IMG/VR virus record: IMGVR_UViG_3300025876_000045
Span: 1-41,657 of that record
Origin: a virus
Reading direction: 5' to 3' (one strand)
DNA length: 41,657 nt
Numbering within the stretch: the stretch's first letter is position 1; the number at the start of each line of letters is the position of its first letter. A program made the position numbers and the translations under genes. Under the pieces are notes generated by a model. The model saw nothing but the letters and a program-made list of their open reading frames with translations. It ran no database searches and had not been told where the DNA came from. Below, piece after piece: positions 31,598 through 40,271 of this stretch.

Positions 31598-32583
31598 TAG
31601 AAATCCTTTAAATATGCGTGGAAAGTTTCATTAACAAAAACTCGAAGTCTGTTTTCTTGGAAAGATAATTCTGACAAAGAGCCAATGTCTGTTCCCGCTT
31701 CCGGATCTTTACCGGACAATCTGCAACCAACTGTGAAAATTATGTTTGAACCCATAATTGGGCTTAGTGGCATGACCCCCGTATTTATATCCTCAGTGCC
31801 AATATCCCAAAGCTTGCCACCGTAGAATATCTGGCCACCAATCTTTGGCTCAAAATCCTGGCCCAGCCCTGAAATGAGGAATACCTTGGTCTTGCCTAAT
31901 ACTAGGCCAGCCATAAACGCCTCATCAAAGAACTTCATACCACTCTCAACAGATGGTAGACATACCCCGGTCCTATATGATTTTAAGTAGCCAACATTCT
32001 GCGAACCTAAAATTGGGTCATAGTCATCCCTTATTCCAAAACGCAATTGTATTGGTTCACCATAGTTTGCTAGAAGGCTTTCCGCCCTAGCTTGTATACC
32101 ATTATAATCAAATCCGGTAGCTGGCTCTTCCTGGGCAATTTCACCCCCTATAGCGGTACCAACGGTCGGGTCCCTACCGGATAATCTACAACCGATTGTG
32201 AAAATTATATTTGAACCCTCTATTGGGCTTAAAGGCATTACACCTGTGTTTATATCCTCAGTACCAATATCCCAAAGCTTTTCTTCATAGAATATCTGGT
32301 CACCAACTTTTGGCTCAAATCCTTCCCCTAAACCTGATACAATGAAAACCTTTGTCCTGCCTAATACTAATCCCGCTAAAAATGCTTCATCAAAGAACTT
32401 AAGGCCACTTTCAACAGATGGTAAAGATACACCAGTCTGGTAAGACTTAGTGTACTCAATTTCTTCTATACCGGATACAGGGTCGTAAGCTACCTCTGTA
32501 TTAAGACGAAACTCTATGCGCTCCCCGTAGTTTGCTAAAAGCCTTTCGGCTGTAGCTTGCATAGAAGTATAGTCAAAACCCAT
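31597..32583 (-). CDS. Head-tail adaptor with internal tandem duplication
   Basis: 328 residues made of two homologous halves. Residues ~1-155 and ~157-305 share FDY..[IM]QA.AE.LLANYGE, then TGV.LPSVESG.KFFDEAF.AGLVLG.TKVF, WDIGTEDINTGVMPLSPI and GCRLSG.DP. The second half starts with no new initiation codon, so the halves are fused. Single-copy relatives are small beta-rich neck proteins of about 120-150 residues. The fusion predicts a pseudo-repeated subunit (half the usual copy number, or a ring of two kinds of domains). DNA identity between halves is high, so recombination could add or lose a copy. Confidence 0.75.
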   Translation of the reverse strand: MGFDYTSMQATAERLLANYGERIEFRLNTEVAYDPVSGIEEIEYTKSYQTGVSLPSVESGLKFFDEAFLAGLVLGRTKVFIVSGLGEGFEPKVGDQIFYEEKLWDIGTEDINTGVMPLSPIEGSNIIFTIGCRLSGRDPTVGTAIGGEIAQEEPATGFDYNGIQARAESLLANYGEPIQLRFGIRDDYDPILGSQNVGYLKSYRTGVCLPSVESGMKFFDEAFMAGLVLGKTKVFLISGLGQDFEPKIGGQIFYGGKLWDIGTEDINTGVMPLSPIMGSNIIFTVGCRLSGKDPEAGTDIGSLSELSFQENRLRVFVNETFHAYLKDF

Positions 32584-32584
32584 A

Positions 32585-33088
32585 TTAACCCCTCACTACT
32601 TCCATAAAGGAACCGCTGGCCGATTTCATAAGCGGGGAAAGTAGATCAAGAGCCTTGTAAAAAGTTGGGGTATTTGAGCCGCTACCTGTTTCGGAATACT
32701 GTGTGCTGATTGGCCCAACCTTCTCCATTAGGACTTCGCGCCCGGAACCATTTGGTCGTAAGGCTACCCCCGCCGATGACTCAATGCCGAGTTCGATCTG
32801 AGCCTCTTTAAGCTGGCTTGGTATGTCTGTCTTTAGGATTAGGGTGCCGAACACGTTAACCGGGTACCTTGGGTACGGCAGACGCTGTGTTGTGGTCGCT
32901 CTCGAACCCTTCAGGTTCTTTTCATAACGGAACATATAGTCACCCGCTTTAATGAGTGCCTTCTCAACGTCAACATCAGCCGCTGGCAATGTAATTCCTC
33001 TGTCAGTTGCGTAGGCTCGTGCCTCTGCAACAGTAACAAAGGAATTAGCATTCGCTAGACCAGTACCATCTTCAACTATAATAGCCAT
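32585..33088 (-). CDS. Neck/connector protein (DnaT-like ssDNA-binding-fold family)
   Basis: 167 residues from the ATG at 33088. AIIVEDGTGLANANSFVTVA is the start signature of the DnaT-like phage connector family, followed by ALIKAGDYMF and RLPYPRYPV. I rejected the longer start at 33127, which would add a hydrophobic leader without a family counterpart. It likely binds the portal ring as head completion protein 1. Confidence 0.75.
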   Translation of the reverse strand: MAIIVEDGTGLANANSFVTVAEARAYATDRGITLPAADVDVEKALIKAGDYMFRYEKNLKGSRATTTQRLPYPRYPVNVFGTLILKTDIPSQLKEAQIELGIESSAGVALRPNGSGREVLMEKVGPISTQYSETGSGSNTPTFYKALDLLSPLMKSASGSFMEVVRG

Positions 33089-33127
33089 ACCAAGAAGGAA
33101 ACATAGTAAGGCTGGAATGGCAAGCAA

Positions 33128-33469
33128 TTAAGATTGCTCTAACATCTCTTCCTCTAAAAGCGTTTTAAGGGTCTTAACTGAGTTGTTATTTTTAAAAGCT
33201 ATCCCTTTTTCTGTTAAAAGTTTTTTTAATTCTTCCGCTTCAGTTAGCTTCTCCGGCTCAGGCTCCGTCTTAAGATCAATAATTGGAAAACCCTGGTATT
33301 CCTTTGGTACCTCACCGCAAACGGCATCGCATTTTTCTAAGGATTCATTTTCACCTATAAGGGCGGCATTCCTAAAGGAAGCACCGATTTCCATTGCTTG
33401 TTTGATCTGCTGACCGCTTGGAGCTGGACCGCTGATAAAGTATAGTATTTTTTTGGTTATTTTTTTCAT
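33128..33469 (-). CDS. Small head-region protein with HeH/SAP-like C-terminus
   Basis: 113 residues. The basic N-terminus (MKKITKKILYFISGPAPSGQQ) is followed by ASFRNAALIGENESLEKCDAV and a short acidic linker. The C-terminal ~35 residues (AEELKKLLTEKGIAFKNNNS) look like a HeH/LEM-type helix-extended-helix that often ends phage head proteins. It lies behind the capsid terminator, so it is expected at low level. It may be a minor head or neck protein. Confidence 0.6.
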   Translation of the reverse strand: MKKITKKILYFISGPAPSGQQIKQAMEIGASFRNAALIGENESLEKCDAVCGEVPKEYQGFPIIDLKTEPEPEKLTEAEELKKLLTEKGIAFKNNNSVKTLKTLLEEEMLEQS

Positions 33470-33489
33470 AATTGATTTTGTATTTGGGT

Positions 33490-33525
33490 AAAGAAAAGCC
33501 CCACCAATTAATAACTGGTGGGGCT
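33490..33525 (-). terminator. Intrinsic terminator after the major capsid gene
   Basis: Perfect 10-bp stem AGCCCCACCA/TGGTGGGGCT (33497-33506/33516-33525), 9-base loop, T-rich tail on the minus strand (TTTTCTTT). It separates capsid from neck genes. Confidence 0.88.
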
Positions 33526-33555
33526 CGTGTCTTTCAAGACTTTATTTACTGGATA

Positions 33556-34512
33556 CTACAGAGACTGCAACATGACACCTGCTGTGTCCTTGATGTCAGT
33601 CGCGGTCTTGTCCCAGTTTGTTGCTGTACCAATTGCAGCGTTGTTTGGTGACTTACCACCGTTTGTGCGATCCCACTCGAAACCCTTGATTCCAAGGTTG
33701 TAAGACCACTCAGCTTGGTAAGTACGAAGGAGATTTTCATCACCATTGATAACTTGTACGTTATCGGTGAAATCACCATTCATCTCGACGTTTACTGCAC
33801 CACGTACGAGACCCATTGTCAGGTACTGATCTTCTACGCCAGCGGCTGAAACAACCAAGCTTGGGCTGTCTGTTACCACGAACGGACGGCCAGATGCATC
33901 TTGCATGATTGTAACATTCTCGAATGTGAACAAACGAGAGGAGTTAGCAAGGCCAGCTTGCTCAAGATCGTGGAAGACCTTACTGTGCATGACCCAACCA
34001 CCGAGAGCTTGCGAGCGATCTCCGAAGAGTGCTGTTGCTTTCGACAGGTTAGACAACGAGGCAACAGCAGCACTGCCATCATAGACAACGTCAGCTCCAA
34101 CACCTTGCATAGCGGCAGCGGCACCGGAGATTGCTGTATTAAGCAAGTCCTGTGTCTGTGCAACACCGAGTTGGCGGCCAAGAATAACACCAGCTTCTTC
34201 TGGGCTCTTCTGCATCCAAGTCCACCAGCTTGGTGGGTGGTTGATTGGAGGAGTACCAGCACCGACCTTGACAGAGCTCTCATTGAGCTGTGCAATATCA
34301 GAAGCAGTAACTGCACCCGAACCATATTGATTACGGCGGCGAACTAGGTCACCAATAGCGGTATAAAAGGCTTCTACATTGTAGTCGCCTTGGTTAGCTC
34401 CAGCGGAGAGGGTAACTGTGCCATTAGAAGCGGCGTTGAACTTGTCAACGGCTTGAGCAACAACCTCTGTGCGGGATGTGTTAAGATATTCATTGAATAC
34501 TTGTAGAGACAT
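33556..34512 (-). CDS. Major capsid protein
   Basis: 318 residues. N-terminal arm helix (LQVFNEYLNTSRTEVVAQAV), then NAASNGTVTLSAGANQGDYN and an alpha/beta core with LNTAISGAAAAMQG, GWVMHSKVFHDLEQAGLAN and GRPFVVTDSPSLV, the order of HK97-fold capsid proteins of the major-capsid-like type. Position directly after the scaffold gene and a strong terminator behind it confirm the role. A weak promoter (TTGTTC-N18-TAAATT) may lie within the last 30 bp before the ATG. Confidence 0.88.
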   Translation of the reverse strand: MSLQVFNEYLNTSRTEVVAQAVDKFNAASNGTVTLSAGANQGDYNVEAFYTAIGDLVRRRNQYGSGAVTASDIAQLNESSVKVGAGTPPINHPPSWWTWMQKSPEEAGVILGRQLGVAQTQDLLNTAISGAAAAMQGVGADVVYDGSAAVASLSNLSKATALFGDRSQALGGWVMHSKVFHDLEQAGLANSSRLFTFENVTIMQDASGRPFVVTDSPSLVVSAAGVEDQYLTMGLVRGAVNVEMNGDFTDNVQVINGDENLLRTYQAEWSYNLGIKGFEWDRTNGGKSPNNAAIGTATNWDKTATDIKDTAGVMLQSL

Positions 34513-34552
34513 AATAATTTACGGTTTGTTTGTTAAGTAGAACAACTCCAAC

Positions 34553-35245
34553 TTACTTGGCTCTTTGGCTGATTGCCTTCACCAAGTCTTTTGGACTTGC
34601 AGTTAGAACGTCGATTTCCTTCCCAGCACCGCTGAAATTTCCTCCTTTTTCGCTCTTTTCAGCACCGCTGCCAGAACCCAAGGATGCTTTGATAATAGGA
34701 GAAAACTCTTTATTATCAAGAAATTCTTTCTTTAAATCTTCAACAGACTTAATAGAGGGTGTGCCGTCCAATTCTTTTGTACGGATTACCGGCTGTCCAT
34801 TTACTTCCTCAACCGCCAGACGGTCGGAAAAAAGACGGCGAATAGCTGACGGAACAATGAAATGCTCCTGGGCAAATTTCTCCGATTCAAGCTCGACCAT
34901 AGTCTTATATGATTCCTGCTTACTGAGATTTTCTTTTTCTTGATACTCAGCTCGAATTTTATCTAGTTCGCTGATGTGTTGATTCCGAATCAACTCAATC
35001 TCATCTTTACCACCCTTGGACTTCTCAATATCCTTTAGTAGTTTAGCTTCACGGGCCTCGGCCTCCTGAAGTCTACTTTCGGCATTTTTACGATGCGTCT
35101 CAGCAATATCTTTTTTCTCTTTTGAAACAAAGTGGTCCTCAAGTCCATCGACTTGTAGAATGAATGAATCATTTTGCTCCGAATAAAAACCCTTGTTTGA
35201 TTCGTCTAGGGCCGAGTGTTCTTCCGATGTTAGTTTATATTTCAT
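34553..35245 (-). CDS. Capsid scaffolding protein
   Basis: 230 residues, charged and coiled-coil rich in the middle (residues ~40-120, HRKNAESRLQEAEAREAKLL), with a C-terminal domain rich in Gly/Ser and Lys. Its size, composition and position just before the capsid gene fit phage scaffolds, which template the procapsid and leave before packaging. There is no protease motif. Confidence 0.82.
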   Translation of the reverse strand: MKYKLTSEEHSALDESNKGFYSEQNDSFILQVDGLEDHFVSKEKKDIAETHRKNAESRLQEAEAREAKLLKDIEKSKGGKDEIELIRNQHISELDKIRAEYQEKENLSKQESYKTMVELESEKFAQEHFIVPSAIRRLFSDRLAVEEVNGQPVIRTKELDGTPSIKSVEDLKKEFLDNKEFSPIIKASLGSGSGAEKSEKGGNFSGAGKEIDVLTASPKDLVKAISQRAK

Positions 35246-35260
35246 AAGTTTTGATCTTTT

Positions 35261-35279
35261 CTAGGATTACAAATCCTAG
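35261..35279. other. Perfect 8-bp inverted repeat between head morphogenesis and scaffold genes
   Basis: CTAGGATT-ACA-AATCCTAG in the 77-bp gap. No T-run follows on the minus strand, so it is not a usual terminator. It may be an mRNA processing hairpin or an operator. Confidence 0.6.
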
Positions 35280-35322
35280 GTTCGAGACAAAAGTGTACAA
35301 AAACTGGTTTCTATGCAAGAAA

Positions 35323-36396
35323 TTAAATTCCAGCTCTTTCAAATGCTTTTGGATCCTTCAAACGCATCTCATCAAGGGTCAAAGGCTGGAAAGTTCTACC
35401 TAAGTTTAATTCAGAAAACTTCTCAGCAGTTAACCCACCATCCCGGAAAAGACGAGCCCTCGTCGGCCCAAGTACTTCATTTTGAAAAGAAGCAGATTGG
35501 TCCTTCAACCAGGAGTAATAAGTTTTCTTTGCACTGACCGGGCCAAACTCAGACGACCTGGTGGCACCTTCTTTAAGAAAATCAAACTCACTTCCAAGTA
35601 CCGCCACCGTTGTTGATCTACAATTCAAATGGATCGGCGGTACCGGTCCCTTGCCTAATTCAAATTTTGAACCATCCAGGCTTCGACAGGTTGCCGTTGT
35701 TCTGCTGTCCAATGTTGAAAGCCATTCATACCCTTCAACCACAGAACTGTTGGCTTCCCAAAGGGCCATCCTACCCGCGCTCGCGGCATGCTGTACGGAG
35801 GTTGATACCAGGGTCTTAGCATTCCTACGGGATATCTCCAAAATCCCATTCTTGAAGTTAGAAGCTTTGGTGCCCACCACATCTCTTATTGTCTGCTGGC
35901 TAGTTCTACCTTCTTGGAAAGCCTTACGAATCGTATTTACTAACCTCTTGGTCTCTGTGGCAGCAAAGGAACTAATAAAGTCCTCAAGTAATATTCCGGA
36001 GTGGCCCATGGCCATAACTTTGGCTTTTGCAAATGCTTGCTTTGCCGTTATAGTTTTTAGTTTTAAATCACCCGTTACAGAGTCTATTAAATCCTTTGCC
36101 TCAATCCCGGCATACAATGCTGATATACTTTGAAGCTCAGAATTAAGATCCGAGTTGGCAACTTTAAACTCTTTCGAAATAGACTTATCAAGTTTCGAAA
36201 GCAGCTTCTTAGATTGTGCAACACTTGCCTCACTTAAATCATAACTGAGCCCATTTAAAGTGGACCTTACCAAAGTTGCTTCCTTAGCAAAGACACTATT
36301 AAATTTAAGCGCAAACCCAGCCTTAAGCCTCTCTAGGGTGACCTGAGCAAGTATAGCTGCTTCCTCTAAAGGCTTTCGGTCTTCCTTTTTTGGCAT
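35323..36396 (-). CDS. Minor head protein / head morphogenesis (SPP1 gp7-like)
   Basis: 357 residues. Helical N-terminal two-thirds, then the conserved C-terminal block LDSRTTATCRSLDGSKFELG and GPVPPIHLNCRSTTVAVLG (~residues 225-270), the signature of the phage Mu F/SPP1 gp7 family. It associates with the portal and is thought to be injected or to stabilise early heads. Its ATG overlaps the portal stop by one base. Confidence 0.88.
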   Translation of the reverse strand: MPKKEDRKPLEEAAILAQVTLERLKAGFALKFNSVFAKEATLVRSTLNGLSYDLSEASVAQSKKLLSKLDKSISKEFKVANSDLNSELQSISALYAGIEAKDLIDSVTGDLKLKTITAKQAFAKAKVMAMGHSGILLEDFISSFAATETKRLVNTIRKAFQEGRTSQQTIRDVVGTKASNFKNGILEISRRNAKTLVSTSVQHAASAGRMALWEANSSVVEGYEWLSTLDSRTTATCRSLDGSKFELGKGPVPPIHLNCRSTTVAVLGSEFDFLKEGATRSSEFGPVSAKKTYYSWLKDQSASFQNEVLGPTRARLFRDGGLTAEKFSELNLGRTFQPLTLDEMRLKDPKAFERAGI

Positions 36397-37829
36397 TAGA
36401 TCAAGTTAACATCAATTGTTTCTACCTTGGTTCTCGCGGCCTCATTCTCTTCGGTTACAACACCAGTTGTTCGAAGAGTCTCTCTAGCTTCATCCCATGT
36501 GATTAGGCCACCCTGCCATTCGGCCACCAACTGCTGGCGATCCTGGGCTGTCATGCTGGTTACCGTGTAATCAGTATTCAATGAGAAGTTTATCTCATTG
36601 AGACTTGTTTCACTTATAAACATTCCCATGTTCATAAGTACTTTCCGGTAGGCCGCCGAAACATTGTTTGCAGTGCTTGTCAGAATCGAAGATTCCGAAG
36701 CAGCTTCCATCAAGACCTCGGTTGCAGTAACCTTAGAGAAGTTGGGTTCAATCAGTTTAGCACCGACCGCCTTCATTTGTTGCTCCTTGTGCTCCATGCC
36801 CTCCTTTGGCATTACATTGGGGTGGGGCTGCAACATCTCAGCACGTCCATCCTTTGGTAGAGTGATAGCCGACCGAGAACCAAGGATTACCTTGCCATTG
36901 ATGTTTTTGTCCGCCCAATCCTGAGTCAGACCAGAGATGACCAGAGTCGGTTGCCCGACCAAGAACAAACTCTCCTCATAATCAGCACTGTTGCGATAGT
37001 GCGCGATGTTCATGTTGGCCAAGTCGAGCATCGGTGCTTTGTCAATCACCGGCTCATTGTTTGTGCTACCCATGAACTCGAAAGGGATCCGCTGCAACGG
37101 CAAACCGCTGTAGTCGGTCATTATCGAAGGGCCTTCCTCAATATAGAAGTCATCAGTCGTTTCAAAGTCTTCGCCAGGGGCTCTCCAAAGGGTTACCTCA
37201 ACCTGGTAGCCATTCTCACCGTCAATCAACCGGAACACGCGCCAGCGATACTCTTTATCGAACTCGAAGCCATCGTCCTCAACGATCTTCTCCTCTTCGA
37301 TCACCAGCAAAGAAAGAAGCGACTCGCCACCGACCGTCTGCATACGCCAGTTGATTATGTCCTCCGGATCAATGTTTAGGATCCTTGGGCGGATCAAATT
37401 ACTTTCAATTTGAGCAAGTGACACAAACCCCTGGTTATTTGGGAAGTCCGCTAGTAGGCCGCCGTGGCCTTTTGCCAAAACTGTCTGAAGTGCCAGTTTT
37501 GATTGCTGCTCGAGGCTTGTCCCGGCACCATCGATGTTGTCCACGTAGCGATCAATATTCTCAGGTAGATCAATCTCTTGGTCCTTAGAGAATACCTGCC
37601 CAACAAGCCCGTCCAAAGTACGAGCTGTCACATTATAGAACATCGCCCTTTTCAGGTACGAGGCATAACGCGATAGCATTTGGTCCGTATCGGACTCAGC
37701 CACCGGCATTGGTAGGTAGTCCTGTGTTTTTGATTTAATTTGCTGTTCACCAGCTACACAGTCATCAATGAGTTGCCAGATCTTCCTGGCCTGGACAACT
37801 TCTTCGCGTACGTAATTTACATTTGGCAT
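36396..37829 (-). CDS. Portal protein (DUF4055 family)
   Basis: 477 residues. Features include YLPMPVAESDTDQMLSRYAS, KRAMFYNVTARTLDGLVGQV and PFEFMGSTNNEPVIDKAPML, the pattern of DUF4055 proteins, which stand where portal proteins do (between terL and the gp7-like gene). It forms the dodecameric ring for DNA entry and exit. No SD precedes the ATG at 37829. Confidence 0.85.
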   Translation of the reverse strand: MPNVNYVREEVVQARKIWQLIDDCVAGEQQIKSKTQDYLPMPVAESDTDQMLSRYASYLKRAMFYNVTARTLDGLVGQVFSKDQEIDLPENIDRYVDNIDGAGTSLEQQSKLALQTVLAKGHGGLLADFPNNQGFVSLAQIESNLIRPRILNIDPEDIINWRMQTVGGESLLSLLVIEEEKIVEDDGFEFDKEYRWRVFRLIDGENGYQVEVTLWRAPGEDFETTDDFYIEEGPSIMTDYSGLPLQRIPFEFMGSTNNEPVIDKAPMLDLANMNIAHYRNSADYEESLFLVGQPTLVISGLTQDWADKNINGKVILGSRSAITLPKDGRAEMLQPHPNVMPKEGMEHKEQQMKAVGAKLIEPNFSKVTATEVLMEAASESSILTSTANNVSAAYRKVLMNMGMFISETSLNEINFSLNTDYTVTSMTAQDRQQLVAEWQGGLITWDEARETLRTTGVVTEENEAARTKVETIDVNLI

Positions 37830-37879
37830 GTGGGAAAATTGGTAATTTTATAATCTAAATATAGGCAAACCTCTTGCCG

Positions 37880-39415
37880 TTATACTGGCATTCGAATATT
37901 TACATACTTTGCCCATTGCGGCCTCGCGTCAAGAACCATATATCGCGCCTCATCGTAAACGTGGTCCTCGGCATCGGTGTCAACATCGTCCAGCTTTTTG
38001 TCATCTCTTGGCAAGCTTGGGATTGTATTTATGAACGCATCACAATTGTTCATAATGTAAAGCCCGGCACCCTCGCGGTCTGTCGATCTTTCCATCATAT
38101 CCCGCATTATCTGAAAACCATTTGCTCTTGACCCAGCCTTCTTGTCAGATCGTGTCCATTCAACTCCCTCATCCTCCATCATCGAAGCAATCGAACCTGA
38201 CTCGTCTTCACTGACATTGTAAATCTGATTATCCGCCGGTCCCGGCTCAGGTTTAGTTTTTATCCACCCCAGCATGGTCAACTCTTCCTCGACCTCTAAA
38301 ACCTCCTGCGCTAATCTCCGTGCTGAAAGCTTACGGCCTTTGTTGTGGCCAAACTGCTCACCATTCACCACATCCGCGCCATAAAGCTCCGCAATTCTGA
38401 TAAGTGAATCCTTTGGAAAACATACTGTCCTATCCTCAGATATAGCAACCTCCTCACCATTCGATATCGCCCACCAGCCGACAGAGAACGGGTGACTCGA
38501 GCCCCAGTCCATCGAACGGCATATTCTCCACGAACCTGGCACCTGAAACCTCGGCACAATGTGCAAATTGCTGTTCCAAACATCATCGAACGCACCACCA
38601 GCGGTGATATCCCAGTCGCCCTCGAGCCAAGCTCGTTTACGATTCTGGTCCGTGATATTCTCCAACTCCGCAACGTACTCAGGCGATAAATACCGGTTCT
38701 CTTTGTACGAACCAAACAAACGCACCTGGGTTTTTGTGATATTCTCCTTTTTCCGAGTCCTAGGGTTGAAAATCTCAGTTGTCATCCTCTTCACCTCACC
38801 TGCCGGGACCGGGTCGATGAATCTACGCTTCACCCAATTGTGCCCGGCTCCAAATGGATTGGTCGTTGAGAACACAATCATCGGGATCGGGTCGAGCGGT
38901 TTGCCATTGGGGGTTTCGTACTGACCAGTCTTTGAATTTCGTGGCGTGTGCTCCTCGGGAACAAACGAAGAACGGTTTGTGGACATCATCACATCATAGC
39001 AAGCCGAGGTTGGATACTTTGTCAGCTCATTCCAGCCGATGAAAGGGTACTCGTGCCCGTGGTACTGATCGTAGTCGGTCTCGTCATGCATATGGCGAAA
39101 TAGCAGCTCTTCCCCAGTCGGCCACACCCACTTCAACGCTGATTGTGATGATAGAAACCTGGCACCATCATTAAACTGTGGAAACCACCGCTTTGACTTC
39201 GCAATCAAGTCATCCAGCGACTTATACTGCCGATCAAAGATAATACCACGCCAAGCTTGTCCATATCCCATTCCGACATACCGCCGAAACCTCATAAGCT
39301 GTGCATCCGTCTTACCGGGGCCACGTGTACCCTCAAATAGGATGTGATTGCACGGCGCATTCATTGCTAGTGCCTGTGAGCCTGGGAGAGGTGACCAAAT
39401 GACTTTCTGTTTCAT
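37880..39415 (-). CDS. terL: Terminase large subunit (packaging ATPase and nuclease)
   Basis: 511 residues. Walker A GTRGPGKT at 29-36 and Walker B FIGWNEL at 125-131, then MVIVFSTTN-like coupling (PMIVFSTTNPFGAGHNWVKRR). The nuclease part has RSMDWGSSHPFSVGW (first Asp) and a final DAEDHVYDEARYM, where Asp/His and Asp complete the RNase H-like site. The usual Asp of Walker B is an Asn (W-N-E) while the catalytic Glu is kept. The gene opens the late operon. Upstream lie about 270 bp of palindromes and then arrays instead of terS. Confidence 0.93.
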   Translation of the reverse strand: MKQKVIWSPLPGSQALAMNAPCNHILFEGTRGPGKTDAQLMRFRRYVGMGYGQAWRGIIFDRQYKSLDDLIAKSKRWFPQFNDGARFLSSQSALKWVWPTGEELLFRHMHDETDYDQYHGHEYPFIGWNELTKYPTSACYDVMMSTNRSSFVPEEHTPRNSKTGQYETPNGKPLDPIPMIVFSTTNPFGAGHNWVKRRFIDPVPAGEVKRMTTEIFNPRTRKKENITKTQVRLFGSYKENRYLSPEYVAELENITDQNRKRAWLEGDWDITAGGAFDDVWNSNLHIVPRFQVPGSWRICRSMDWGSSHPFSVGWWAISNGEEVAISEDRTVCFPKDSLIRIAELYGADVVNGEQFGHNKGRKLSARRLAQEVLEVEEELTMLGWIKTKPEPGPADNQIYNVSEDESGSIASMMEDEGVEWTRSDKKAGSRANGFQIMRDMMERSTDREGAGLYIMNNCDAFINTIPSLPRDDKKLDDVDTDAEDHVYDEARYMVLDARPQWAKYVNIRMPV

Positions 39416-39624
39416 TACCGGCAGAGTTAATCCGTTTTTAAGTTTTCACACAAGTTTAATCCTGTGTTTATCAAAACCGAAAAAGAGTTAAAACTTGATT
39501 TCTGAAAATTTCCCCCCAGATTTTTTGGGGTCTAAGTTTAACTGTTTTTAGGTTAATTCGGTTTTTGCAAAATTGTCAGGACTTTTTCAGATGGGGGAAC
39601 ATCGTCGAACGGCAGGGTAGGTCG
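39416..39624. other. AT-rich regulatory region upstream of terL
   Basis: No gene is visible. It has several CGGTTTT-type boxes (on the minus strand near 39475-39485, on the plus strand near 39559-39566), TTTTAGGTT at 39546-39554 and CCCC/GGGG short hairpins near 39515-39532. The late promoter for terL should lie here, but no clear -35/-10 pair can be assigned. Confidence 0.5.
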
Positions 39625-39667
39625 GGGGTGCACCCCTGTTCACTAGTGAGCACCTGTTCACTAATGA
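39625..39667. other. Palindrome cluster upstream of terL
   Basis: GGGGTGCACCCC (39625-39636, perfect 12-bp palindrome), TCACTAGTGA (39640-39649, perfect 10-bp) and a near copy TCACTAATGA (39658-39667). The latter two lie in a TGTTCACTA...GAGCACCT direct repeat. They are candidate sites for a dimeric regulator or for terminase. Confidence 0.8.
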
Positions 39668-39687
39668 TCTTTTGAGCACCTATTTAT

Positions 39688-39762
39688 CTTGATATCAAGG
39701 CAAGTTGTCTTGAAGTCAAGGCAAGTTGTCTTGAAGTCAAGGCAAGTTGTCTTGATATCAAG
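39688..39762. repeat. Four 12-bp palindromes at exact 21-bp spacing
   Basis: CTTGATATCAAG (39688-39699), CTTGAAGTCAAG (39709-39720), CTTGAAGTCAAG (39730-39741) and CTTGATATCAAG (39751-39762), separated by G(C)AAGTTGT-type 9-bp spacers. The outer two are perfect palindromes, and the inner two keep both CTTGA/TCAAG arms. 21 bp equals two helical turns, so all four sites face the same side. This looks like an operator or iteron cluster for a dimeric protein. Confidence 0.9.
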
Positions 39763-39819
39763 GTAAATACGGACAATCGCACATTGTGCATTATGTCTAA
39801 TTATTAGTTGCTTGCATGT

Positions 39820-40066
39820 GCACCCGGTGAAGCATCGCACCCGGTAAAGCATGGCACCCGGTGAAGCATCGCACCCGGTAAAGCATGGCACCGGGTAAAA
39901 GCATTGCACCCGGTGAAGCATCGCACCCGGTAAAGCATGGCACCGGGTAAAAGCATTGCACCCGGTGAAGCATTGCACCCGGTGAAGCATAGCACCCGGT
40001 GAAGCATTGCACCCGGTGAAGCATTGCACCCGGTGAAGCATCGCACCCGGTGAAGCATGGCACCCG
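39820..40066. repeat. 17-bp tandem array A', 14 units plus a partial
   Basis: Consensus GCACCCGGTGAAGCAT(C/T/G), related to array A (GCACCGGGTAGAGCATG) and in the same orientation. Units start at 39820, 39837, 39854, 39871, 39888 (18 bp), 39906, 39923, 39940 (18 bp), 39958, 39975, 39992, 40009, 40026, 40043, and a partial at 40060. Most units hold CACC-C-GGTG. Higher-order order is visible: the trio 39854-39905 is repeated at 39906-39957. It flanks the GP88 cassette on the left, as array A does on the right. Confidence 0.95.
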
Positions 40067-40109
40067 TTTGTGATAAAAAAAACCGTTTTTAGGTTGCTTT
40101 ATTCAATTA

Positions 40110-40271
40110 ATGCCGCGAAAATGTGCGCTTATGAATAATAAATACACGCTGTTCGAATTGTTTTCCATTATTGCGCTTTCAGCTTTTATAGCAGGTGCAA
40201 CGCTGTACGGATTAAAACTTAGTGACGAAAGGCAGGAAAAAGAAGTCTTACGGTGGAAAGCTGGCAAGTAA
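40110..40271 (+). CDS. Small single-span membrane protein of the GP88 cassette
   Basis: 53 residues from the ATG at 40110 (or 46 from the in-frame ATG at 40131). The segment ELFSIIALSAFIAGATLYGL is a clear membrane helix, followed by a charged tail (SDERQEKEVLRWKAGK) with Nin-Cout or anchored orientation unknown. It stands directly after array A' and before the GP88-like gene. It could anchor a partner or act as a small lysis or exclusion protein. No family is recognised. Confidence 0.55.
   Translation: MPRKCALMNNKYTLFELFSIIALSAFIAGATLYGLKLSDERQEKEVLRWKAGK

Noticed and set aside
33089-33127. Hydrophobic leader on the neck protein (possible signal peptide)
   Set aside because: Connector family proteins begin at the AIIVEDG motif and are cytoplasmic; the leader is the chance translation of the intergenic sequence.
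39661-40063. Cys/His-rich minus-strand frames over array A'
   Set aside because: Three overlapping frames exist simply because the 17-bp unit has no stop on that strand; no start signal or domain is present.
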